The notes under the pieces: generated by a model
The model's database searches: none
What the model was told of the DNA's origin: nothing
The model's input: only the letters and a program-made list of their open reading frames with translations
Position numbers and translations under genes: made by a program
Shown: in pieces, positions 1 to 5,882 of the stretch
Numbering within the stretch: position 1 is the stretch's first letter
Layout of the letters: each line of letters starts with the position of its first letter
Source of the DNA: JBBRSL01 sp038245435
Lineage (GTDB): Bacteria; Patescibacteriota; Saccharimonadia; Saccharimonadales; CAIOMD01
NCBI GenBank assembly: GCA_038245435.1
Contig: JBBRSL010000007.1
Coordinates: 1-34,267 of the forward strand
Reading direction: 5' to 3'
Length of the DNA stretch: 34,267 bases

Positions 1-1251
1 AAGTCTGGTGCGGTTTCACTGCTATCTGGTTGTCTTCTTAATAAAGGCACAACAATTTTAGAAAAAGTGCCTAAAATTGAAGAAGTCTTTCGCCTGATTG
101 AAGTACTTGAAAGTATCGGCGTTAAAATTAAATGGTTTAACGATAGCGACCTCGAAATTAAACCCCCCGCTAAACTGCAGCTCGATAAAATCGATGTCGA
201 GGCCGCAAAACGAACACGTAGCATTATTATGTTCATTGGCTCAATTATGCATCTCGAAAATAACTTCAGCCTGCCTTATGCAGGTGGCTGTCATTTAGGT
301 AAACGAACGATTGCCGCGCATGAATACGCGCTTGAGCAATTTGGCGTACATATAGAAACAGTTACCGGCGAGTATAAGGTTAGCGTTAAAAAGACTCTCC
401 CAAAAGAAGTTGTTATGTATGAAACGGGCGATACGGCTACAAATAATGCCCTATTTGCTGCAGCATATTCAGAAGGTACCACTACAATACGGATGGCGGC
501 AAGTAACTACATGGTGCAGGATGTCTGCCTGTTCCTGCAAAAGCTTGGTATAAAAGTAGAGGGTACTGGCACATCAACCGTTACGGTTCATGGCATTGGG
601 CATCCCGTAAATAAGCGCGTGAAATACCGTATCACTGAAGACCCGCTTGAAGCAATGCTCTTTATTACCGCCGCCATTGTTACAAATTCAGAGGTTACAC
701 TCGAACGCTGCCCTATTGATTTCTTAGCTCGAGAACTTTTAGTGCTCGAAAAAATGGGCATGAAGTTTACTAAATCAGAACCATACCCAGCCCATAACGG
801 ATTTACGCGTCTGGTTGATATCGTAGTTCATAAGCACGGGCAACTTGTTGCGCCACCTGAAAAAATTCATCCAATGCCATATCCGGGTATCAATATTGAT
901 CACCTACCCTTCTTTGTACCTATTGCCGCCATCGCCAAGGGTGAAACACTAATCCATGACTGGGTGTTTGAAGATCGTGCGCTTTACTACACTGAGCTTA
1001 ATAAGCTGGGTGCCAATGTACGCCTGCTTGACCCACACCGTGTTACGGTTGATGGCCCTACTGGCTTTAAGTCTGCAGAAGTCATTTGCCCACCTGCACT
1101 ACGCCCGGCCACTATTATTTTGCTCAGCATGCTTGCTGCGCCTGGGCAATCGGTACTACGCAATATCTACTCTATTAACAGAGGCTATGAAGCGCTTGCC
1201 ACACGATTGACCGAACTCGGTGCTGATATAAAAACACTTCACGACTTATAA
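1..1251 (+). CDS. murA: MurA-like UDP-N-acetylglucosamine 1-carboxyvinyltransferase (5' partial)
   Basis: The open frame runs in from the left edge, so only about 20 N-terminal residues are missing. MurA transfers enolpyruvate from PEP to UDP-GlcNAc, the first committed step of cytoplasmic peptidoglycan precursor synthesis. Visible family features are the loop AGGCHLGKR with the PEP-binding Cys and following Arg (E. coli C115/R120), an Asp in GINIDHLPFF (D305 position), and NRGYE near the C-terminus (R397 position). By comparison from memory, other conserved sites differ. The AKNA motif reads KSGA at the window edge (N23 to S), and the Asp of DLRAS reads ALRPA (D369 to A). It may therefore be a divergent or second MurA-type paralogue rather than the housekeeping enzyme. 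It is followed immediately by a strong terminator. Confidence 0.85.
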   Translation, partial: KSGAVSLLSGCLLNKGTTILEKVPKIEEVFRLIEVLESIGVKIKWFNDSDLEIKPPAKLQLDKIDVEAAKRTRSIIMFIGSIMHLENNFSLPYAGGCHLGKRTIAAHEYALEQFGVHIETVTGEYKVSVKKTLPKEVVMYETGDTATNNALFAAAYSEGTTTIRMAASNYMVQDVCLFLQKLGIKVEGTGTSTVTVHGIGHPVNKRVKYRITEDPLEAMLFITAAIVTNSEVTLERCPIDFLARELLVLEKMGMKFTKSEPYPAHNGFTRLVDIVVHKHGQLVAPPEKIHPMPYPGINIDHLPFFVPIAAIAKGETLIHDWVFEDRALYYTELNKLGANVRLLDPHRVTVDGPTGFKSAEVICPPALRPATIILLSMLAAPGQSVLRNIYSINRGYEALATRLTELGADIKTLHDL

Positions 1252-1280
1252 AAAAACTTTTCAGTATGAAAAGTTTTTTT
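1251..1280. terminator. Bidirectional rho-independent terminator
   Basis: A perfect 12-bp stem (AAAAAACTTTTC / GAAAAGTTTTTT) with a 5-nt loop has T-runs on both strands. It overlaps the murA stop codon and begins right after the encoded CCA of the convergent tRNA-Gly, so it can end both transcripts. Confidence 0.85.
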
Positions 1281-1354
1281 GGTGCGAGTGGCGGGAGTCT
1301 AACCCGCGTTGCCTGCTTGGAAGGCAGGAGTAATAAACGTTATACCACACTCGC
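1280..1354 (-). tRNA. tRNA-Gly(UCC) with non-canonical D- and T-loops
   Basis: The cloverleaf has a 7-bp acceptor (GCGAGTG/CACTCGC), anticodon stem CCTGC/GCAGG with loop CTTCCAA (anticodon TCC), a GCGGG/CCCGC T-stem, discriminator A and an encoded CCA. The D-loop reads AACGTTTA, so the invariant GG (18-19) becomes GT. The T-loop reads TTAGACT instead of TTCRANY, so C56 becomes A. The two changes could preserve the elbow tertiary pair as U19-A56 in place of G19-C56. A TATAAT box lies 15 nt upstream, and the gene ends in a strong terminator. It could be an ordinary lineage-specific tRNA-Gly or a non-proteinogenic type. Confidence 0.88.
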
Positions 1355-1369
1355 TTAGCGTCAAAGTAC

Positions 1370-1375
1370 ATTATA
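1370..1375 (-). promoter_or_regulatory. -10 box for tRNA-Gly
   Basis: A perfect TATAAT on the minus strand overlaps the stop codon of the upstream HTH gene and would start transcription about 8 nt before the tRNA. No convincing -35 is visible. Confidence 0.5.
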
Positions 1376-2036
1376 CCTGATTAAACGCAGCTATCGACCA
1401 TCCTTTTATTCTTCTAAATAAAGCTACACCTTTAGTATTATCACCATTCGCCTTAACCCTAATTTGCACAGTCCCATAAGGCAACTTGCCTGCAAAGGCA
1501 TTATTTTTGTTAGTTCTTATATCGACTTGGGTCTTTTTAAAACTACTTATTGGTAATTGAGTTATTTTTGCCCAGTATGTTTTAGCTTTATCTTCATCAG
1601 AATCTGGGTACAAATTCATAGAGAGCGAGAAATTTCCATCAGTTAAATTACAAGATTCCCTAAACCACTTCATGGCAAAACGTATAATGCCAGGATCAGA
1701 GTTCACAATTCTGACACTTTCTATACTTTTTGACCCCTCACCCATATACAAGCCCAAACCTATCATCCAAATATCTCGTTTGCTCAGAAGGCCAAGCTCA
1801 AATTTTGCTTGTTTAAACGATTCAACCGTGTCTTTCATCCTTGCTTCATGTTTCAGTTTTCCACTTTGCATAGGACCAGCTTTAATCCGATTGATTACTT
1901 CTGTATTCGGCATGAATGGTCTATATGAAAACCAATTACTTTGCGTCGAAACTGAAACGCCAAGCTGATCTTTAATCATTTTATAAGAATAGCCTTCATC
2001 GCGAAGTTTAGTTGCTTCTACTCTAAGTTTGTTCAT
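1371..2036 (-). CDS. HTH plus LAGLIDADG-like domain protein
   Basis: This 221-residue protein starts with a helix-turn-helix of the resolvase/homeodomain-like type (residues about 5-40, with GYSYKMIKDQLGVS). From about residue 90 it has a second domain with the signature LGLYMGEGSK followed by VRIVNSDPGIIRFAMKWF. That pattern (GLYxGEG, then NSDP and an aromatic helix) matches a family I recall from Patescibacteria and Actinobacteria that resembles the LAGLIDADG homing-endonuclease fold, as in WhiA-type regulators. It is probably a DNA-binding protein. Whether it cuts DNA cannot be told from sequence, because the acidic residue in GEG could be catalytic or structural. It sits just upstream of tRNA-Gly on the same strand and has a -10 box 6 nt before its ATG. 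Confidence 0.65.
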   Translation of the reverse strand: MNKLRVEATKLRDEGYSYKMIKDQLGVSVSTQSNWFSYRPFMPNTEVINRIKAGPMQSGKLKHEARMKDTVESFKQAKFELGLLSKRDIWMIGLGLYMGEGSKSIESVRIVNSDPGIIRFAMKWFRESCNLTDGNFSLSMNLYPDSDEDKAKTYWAKITQLPISSFKKTQVDIRTNKNNAFAGKLPYGTVQIRVKANGDNTKGVALFRRIKGWSIAAFNQV

Positions 2037-2042
2037 TCTATG

Positions 2043-2051
2043 AGTATATCA
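2043..2051 (-). promoter_or_regulatory. Extended -10 promoter of the HTH gene
   Basis: TGA-TATACT on the minus strand lies 6 nt before the ATG at 2036, which implies a leaderless mRNA. The 14 bases CTGATATACTCATA are also found upstream of ruvA. Confidence 0.55.
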
Positions 2052-2095
2052 GTTGTTGTTAGCCTATTCTATAATTTATACTTTGCTAGTACCTC

Positions 2096-2104
2096 TGTTA
2101 TAAT
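2096..2104 (+). promoter_or_regulatory. Extended -10 of tRNA-Arg
   Basis: TGT-TATAAT lies 13 nt before the tRNA 5' end. No good -35 is seen. Confidence 0.6.
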
Positions 2105-2117
2105 TTACTTGGTACTC

Positions 2118-2194
2118 GCCCGCGTAGCTCAGCGGATTAGAGCAATGGGCTTCTATCCCACAGGTCGGGGGTTCGATTCCCTCCGCGGGTACCA
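2118..2194 (+). tRNA. tRNA-Arg(UCU)
   Basis: The acceptor is GCCCGCG paired with CGCGGGT (G1-U72 wobble), followed by discriminator A and an encoded CCA. The D-loop has the normal GG, the anticodon loop CTTCTAT gives anticodon TCT, and the T-loop is the canonical TTCGATT. The outermost anticodon stem pair (A27-C43) is a mismatch. It decodes AGA/AGG. Confidence 0.95.
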
Positions 2195-2230
2195 AATATA
2201 AACCCAACCCTCGTGGTTGGTTTTATATTT
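2194..2230 (+). terminator. Terminator after tRNA-Arg
   Basis: A long hairpin (AAATATAAA-C-CCAACC / GGTTGG-T-TTTATATTT, one mismatch) has loop CTCGT and a T-rich descending arm. It begins at the CCA end, and its apical part resembles the hairpin after tRNA-His. Confidence 0.75.
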
Positions 2231-2288
2231 GAAATTTACTGCACAAGTTGAATTTCCTAGCAGGGTTTCAGATTAATAATTTAGCGTC

Positions 2289-2297
2289 TGCTATGCT
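2289..2297 (+). promoter_or_regulatory. Extended -10 of the SGNH/acyltransferase operon
   Basis: TGC-TATGCT lies 12 nt before the ATG at 2310. There is no Shine-Dalgarno sequence. Confidence 0.4.
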
Positions 2298-2309
2298 TAA
2301 TACCAGTAC

Positions 2310-3059
2310 ATGAAACGACATAAGATACTGAGCGCTGCTCTCCTAATACTGATAGTCCTATGCATATACCTATTTGCAACATATAGGTTTTTTTACTTTA
2401 AGCTTCAGAATGCGCATATCTCGTGGCCAGAAACAAAACAGCTTTATGTCATTGGTAGCGATACAGCACCAAGCAAACTGTACATCGCACTGGGAGATAG
2501 CCTAACCTATGGAGTCGGCGCCGAGAAAAGTACAGAATCATACCCTTATTTATTGGCGGATAATTTTGCAAAATCAGGGCAGAATATCACATTAGTTAAT
2601 AAATCATACCCAGGCTATAAAACGAGTGATATTATCGAGAAAAATCTTGATTCGACAATTGCATCCAAACCAGACATTATCACAATACTTATAGGTGTTA
2701 ATGATGCGCATCACTTAGTGTCTCCTGTTGGTAGCTTTGCTAAAAACTACGATACAATTCTCGAGCAATTAACTACAAAAACGAATGCGAAAATTTACGT
2801 ATTGAGCGTTCCTCACTTAGGTTCTCATTCAATTCTGCTCCCTCCCTACGGCTACTTTTTTGATAAAAGAACTCGGCTCTACAATATTGAAATTGAAAAA
2901 CTAGCTAAAAAGTACCAGGTTACTTACGTAGATATATATTCTCCAACCCTTAAAGAGCTAGAACGGGACGGGCCTTGGTACTCAAAAGATGCATACCACC
3001 CTTCTGCCAAGGGCTATAAGCAATGGTCGGAAATATTCATTCATGATACCTATCAGTAA
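2310..3059 (+). CDS. Membrane-anchored SGNH/GDSL hydrolase
   Basis: This 249-residue protein has an N-terminal membrane anchor (residues about 5-30), then an SGNH hydrolase domain facing outside. All catalytic blocks are visible: GDSL with Ser64, the GxND block (GVND, Asn131), and DAYH with Asp227 and His230. These enzymes are esterases or acyltransferases acting on O-acyl groups of glycans or lipids. The next gene, an acyltransferase-3, overlaps its end by 17 bp. In OafA/OatA-type proteins the AT3 membrane domain and the SGNH domain are fused, so these two genes probably form a split version that O-acetylates, or removes acetyl groups from, a surface glycan or peptidoglycan. The exact substrate is unknown. 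Confidence 0.85.
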   Translation: MKRHKILSAALLILIVLCIYLFATYRFFYFKLQNAHISWPETKQLYVIGSDTAPSKLYIALGDSLTYGVGAEKSTESYPYLLADNFAKSGQNITLVNKSYPGYKTSDIIEKNLDSTIASKPDIITILIGVNDAHHLVSPVGSFAKNYDTILEQLTTKTNAKIYVLSVPHLGSHSILLPPYGYFFDKRTRLYNIEIEKLAKKYQVTYVDIYSPTLKELERDGPWYSKDAYHPSAKGYKQWSEIFIHDTYQ

Positions 3060-4164
3060 TGTCCTAGTTTCAACTTGGATTTTTACGAGTATTTTTGTAG
3101 GTGCGCTTATTATTGGTGCAAAAAGAGTCTCAAAGAACGGGCTAACAATCACAACAACAACAGAACTAAAAGGTTTTGCGATATTTACAATTATTTTTGC
3201 TCACATAGCCTATTTACTTGTTTCGAATGATCGGTTTTTGTGGCCATTATCGATTCTTTCTGGAGTTGGCGTAAATTTATTCTTAATGATGTCTGGGTTC
3301 GGTTTGAGCGTAAGTAATTTAAAGCAAAAGCAAAGTATAAAAGATTTTTATCTAAAAAGGCTGCCTGGATTATTCGTGCCGCTTTGGATCGTACTTACGA
3401 TTTTGCTACTACTTGACGTGCTTATCCTTGGTAGAAGCTACACCCTCACCTATAGCCTTCAATCATTTGTAGGTATATTTACTAATGCAGAAGTAAAAAC
3501 GGCTATAAACTCGCCACTATGGTACTTTAGCGTTATATTTTTATATTATTTACTTTTCCCGTTGATATTTTTTAAAAACAAGCTTTGGGCATCGGCGCTT
3601 ATTGTATTTTCACTGGGCTACCTGTTTGTCCACACAAATATGCTTTTAAACAGTGATGTTAAGCATTTGTACCAAATTCACTTTTTAGCATTTCCTATAG
3701 GCATTTTTTTAGCCTGGTTACTGCGAACCGAAAACCCTGTACATAGATTATTGAATAGATGCGCTAAAAACCTGAACCAAAAAATAGCTATAAAAAAAAT
3801 ACTCTACTGGATTACAATAGCAACTCTTCTTGCTAGCATTAGTTATTTTGCATATTATTCTGGCGTAAACGAAAGTACCCGTAAAGAACAGTCTATAAGT
3901 ATTCTTCTAACGTTACTCATTATTATGTTATTTAGTCTAAAAAAAATACAGTTCAAGTTATTTACTTTGTTCGGCGGACTAGCATTCGAAATATATCTTA
4001 TTCATTGGCCTTTAATATCCAGATATGTACCTCTCTATGAACACATGCCACCATGGCTCGCAACAATACTTTTTTTTATAGTTACATATGTTCTCGCAAA
4101 ACTACTGCAAGATTTATCGAAATACATAATCCACACCGTTGCCTCGCGCTCGAATCTAAAGTAA
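3043..4164 (+). CDS. Acyltransferase family 3 (OafA/OatA-like) membrane protein
   Basis: This polytopic membrane protein has about ten hydrophobic segments. I chose the ATG at 3043, which begins right at the first membrane segment and overlaps the SGNH gene by 17 bp; an upstream ATG at 2989 would add an unlikely polar stretch. AT3 signatures include a His in the first segments (TIIFAHIAYLL, about residue 54), LFLMMSGFGLS, and YLKRLPGLFVPLW with the conserved Arg. The family moves acetyl or other acyl groups across the membrane onto extracytoplasmic sugars. It has no fused SGNH domain of its own, so the preceding gene is its likely partner. A run to the stop at 4164 is followed by the tRNA-His promoter. 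Confidence 0.85.
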   Translation: MIPISNVLVSTWIFTSIFVGALIIGAKRVSKNGLTITTTTELKGFAIFTIIFAHIAYLLVSNDRFLWPLSILSGVGVNLFLMMSGFGLSVSNLKQKQSIKDFYLKRLPGLFVPLWIVLTILLLLDVLILGRSYTLTYSLQSFVGIFTNAEVKTAINSPLWYFSVIFLYYLLFPLIFFKNKLWASALIVFSLGYLFVHTNMLLNSDVKHLYQIHFLAFPIGIFLAWLLRTENPVHRLLNRCAKNLNQKIAIKKILYWITIATLLASISYFAYYSGVNESTRKEQSISILLTLLIIMLFSLKKIQFKLFTLFGGLAFEIYLIHWPLISRYVPLYEHMPPWLATILFFIVTYVLAKLLQDLSKYIIHTVASRSNLK

Positions 4165-4211
4165 GTAAGTTTTAAGACGCACTGATACCTCTGTTAATTA
4201 CTAACGAATTC

Positions 4212-4220
4212 TGTTACAAT
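4212..4220 (+). promoter_or_regulatory. Extended -10 of tRNA-His
   Basis: TGT-TACAAT lies 28 nt before the tRNA. It has the same TGT extension as the tRNA-Arg promoter. Confidence 0.5.
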
Positions 4221-4248
4221 TCAGGGCGTACCTTTTTAAAATGTACAT

Positions 4249-4326
4249 GGCGGGTTTAGCTCAGTTGGTTAGAGCGTCGGGTTGTGGTTCCGAAGGTCGT
4301 GGGTTCGATCCCCATAACTCGCCCCA
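4249..4326 (+). tRNA. tRNA-His(GUG)
   Basis: The anticodon loop TTGTGGT gives anticodon GTG. The gene encodes the extra G at position -1 opposite discriminator C73, the identity element of tRNA-His. The acceptor is GCGGGTT/AACTCGC with one G-U pair, the D-loop contains GG, the T-loop is TTCGATC, and CCA is encoded. Confidence 0.96.
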
Positions 4327-4362
4327 AATAAAAGTTCGACCCTTGTGGTCGATTTTTTATTT
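4326..4362 (+). terminator. Terminator after tRNA-His
   Basis: A TCGACC / GGTCGA stem with loop CTTGT lies inside longer A-rich and T-rich arms (AAATAAAA / TTTTTTATTT). It starts at the CCA end. Confidence 0.8.
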
Positions 4363-4390
4363 AAAAGTACGAATAGATACCGCTTAAGCC

Positions 4391-4399
4391 TGGTACAAT
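4391..4399 (+). promoter_or_regulatory. Extended -10 of the PGPGW-like gene
   Basis: TGG-TACAAT lies 9 nt before the ATG at 4409, consistent with a leaderless transcript. Confidence 0.5.
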
Positions 4400-4408
4400 A
4401 AACTTGAC

Positions 4409-4753
4409 ATGTCAGTACAAAAATTCGCACACAAGTTTACAGATAAACGAGATTCCCATAAAAAACGCTCACTATTGGCGAGATTTCTTTACGTGGTTGT
4501 TGGGATTATTCTATTCATTCCTGGTTTGCCTTTGCTCTTTATATTTCCTGAAGCGGGCATTCCCCTTGTGCTTTTTGGACTCGTTCTGTTATCTCATGAA
4601 TTTGCATGGGCCGGTCGTTCACTGTTGTGGTTTAGTAAAATTGTTGATGCGGTGATTATTTGGTATAAAAATTTGCCCAGAATTATACGACTTTGTGTAG
4701 AAATGTTCTTTGTTGTACTTACCATCTGGCTTATTTACCTACTCTTTAAGTAG
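4409..4753 (+). CDS. PGPGW-like small membrane protein
   Basis: This 114-residue protein has a basic N-terminus and three hydrophobic segments (about 25-44, 48-65 and 90-112). The central part, IPGLPLLFIFPEAGIP then LLSHEFAWAGR, resembles the PGPGW family of putative transmembrane proteins, whose hallmark is a Pro/Gly-rich hairpin followed by a conserved EFxWA stretch. No function is established for the family. It lies alone between tRNA-His and a convergent gene, with 19 bp between the two stop codons and no clear terminator. Confidence 0.7.
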   Translation: MSVQKFAHKFTDKRDSHKKRSLLARFLYVVVGIILFIPGLPLLFIFPEAGIPLVLFGLVLLSHEFAWAGRSLLWFSKIVDAVIIWYKNLPRIIRLCVEMFFVVLTIWLIYLLFK

Positions 4754-4772
4754 CTTCTACGGGGTTCCAGTT

Positions 4773-5456
4773 TTATCCAACAACTGATGGAAGCCAGAGC
4801 AATGTCGCGGCCAGTACTGGCACGATAACGTTATCGCTGCCCTTTGGCGAAACTATCTCAGTAAAGGTAAGGATGATAGCTGAGCTCGCACTCAATAAAA
4901 CGGGTAATGCAGGGCTCACTGTGGCCGTATTTTCCGCCTGGCCATTAAGGGCAAACCAGTAAAAAAGATTAAGCCCAAATGAAATAATCAAAAACGTCAA
5001 CGAACCGGCGATACTCTTGTTTATATTTTTATATCTATACTGGATTGCTTTTTTGCCCAGCCCAACGCCTACAACGGCCGCAAAGCCATCAGCTAAGGCC
5101 ATTTGCAGTATAGCTATGCTAAAGATGGCATCATTTTGAAACAACAGCGCGACAAGGCCGATACCGAGTGCGTACCAGATTTCACCATAGGTAGACCTGC
5201 GAACTGACTTAAATGAGCGTAGTATCTTAAACTTTTGAACAATAACCACTATCGCAACAAAAACTAAGCTTAAAATTGCTATTTCGTAATGACTTAAAAA
5301 CAATGGCCAAAAAGCCACAAAGGTGGCCGTAAGAATATGCACAAACTTTCGTGCAAATTCTCCTTTGAGTATTCGTTTTTGGCTAAGATACTCACCAGCG
5401 ACAAGTATTAAGCCTGTGCCTGCACACGCAAGCAGCATTGGTAACATAAAGTACAT
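4773..5456 (-). CDS. Dolichol/phytol kinase-like CTP-transferase family protein
   Basis: This 227-residue polytopic membrane protein has the features of the CTP-dependent lipid kinase/cytidylyltransferase superfamily (Sec59, VTE5, CdsA-like). These are FARKFVHI near residue 35, RRSTYGEIWYA near 90, and LADGFAAVVGVGLGKKAI then NKSIAGSLTF around 120-155. Members phosphorylate polyprenols, phytol or diacylglycerol at the membrane. The likely role here is in a lipid carrier or membrane lipid pathway, with the substrate unknown. The start could be the ATG at 5447 rather than 5456. A TATAAT overlaps the first ATG and lies 7 nt before the second, matching the leaderless pattern elsewhere in the window. 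It is the last gene of the minus-strand run below the surface locus. Confidence 0.75.
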   Translation of the reverse strand: MYFMLPMLLACAGTGLILVAGEYLSQKRILKGEFARKFVHILTATFVAFWPLFLSHYEIAILSLVFVAIVVIVQKFKILRSFKSVRRSTYGEIWYALGIGLVALLFQNDAIFSIAILQMALADGFAAVVGVGLGKKAIQYRYKNINKSIAGSLTFLIISFGLNLFYWFALNGQAENTATVSPALPVLLSASSAIILTFTEIVSPKGSDNVIVPVLAATLLWLPSVVG

Positions 5457-5480
5457 TATATCGCTTATGGCAAGTAAGCG
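5455..5480 (-). promoter_or_regulatory. -10 box and upstream inverted repeat of the lipid kinase-like gene
   Basis: TATAAT (5455-5460) is preceded by a perfect inverted repeat CGCTTA-N7-TAAGCG (5462-5480) in the -35 region. The repeat could be an operator; it has no T-run on the minus strand to act as a terminator. Confidence 0.4.
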
Positions 5481-5492
5481 CCTATGTTTTGC

Positions 5493-5882
5493 TTAATTAG
5501 TCTTCAGTTTATCTACTGTATCAATCTGTAATGGTTCCACTATTACTACTTTATTGATACCTGGACGGTACACAAGTGCTCGATTATTTTTTTCATAAAA
5601 AAGAATCTTATCACCATTTTGCACTTTACCTGCAAAACTACTTGACAGTTTACTACTATCTGTAACAGTTGCGAGTGCTGGCTCTTCGTCTGTTGGAAGT
5701 AAATATAGTACTCCAACACGAGCCTTAATAGTATCAACACTATTCATATCGGCATTTTGTTTTTTATGAAAAAACAAGAAGGTGGCGCTTACTATTACAA
5801 CCAGCCCAATGCATATTACGAGAATGATGATAATCTTTTTAGTGGTAAGAGCTTCAAACTTGTGAAAACGATTATTTGACAT
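5493..5882 (-). CDS. Small single-pass membrane protein with conserved CPR extracellular domain
   Basis: This 129-residue protein has a cytoplasmic basic N-terminus, one membrane segment (about residues 17-38) and an extracytoplasmic domain. The domain contains YLLPTDEEPALATVTD, a Lys/Phe-rich link, NGDKILFYEKNNRALVYRP and NKVVIVEPL. I recall this pattern (LPtDEEP, then NGDk, YRP, nKI) as a conserved hypothetical domain of CPR bacteria, with no assigned function. Its ATG overlaps the stop of the fibre-like gene (TAATG), so the two are translationally coupled. That suggests a membrane partner or anchor for the fibre protein. Confidence 0.75.
   Translation of the reverse strand: MSNNRFHKFEALTTKKIIIILVICIGLVVIVSATFLFFHKKQNADMNSVDTIKARVGVLYLLPTDEEPALATVTDSSKLSSSFAGKVQNGDKILFYEKNNRALVYRPGINKVVIVEPLQIDTVDKLKTN

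Noticed and set aside
2989..3042. Upstream ATG start of the acyltransferase gene
   Set aside because: It adds 18 polar residues translated from within the SGNH gene's conserved C-terminal block. The ATG at 3043 gives the expected membrane start.
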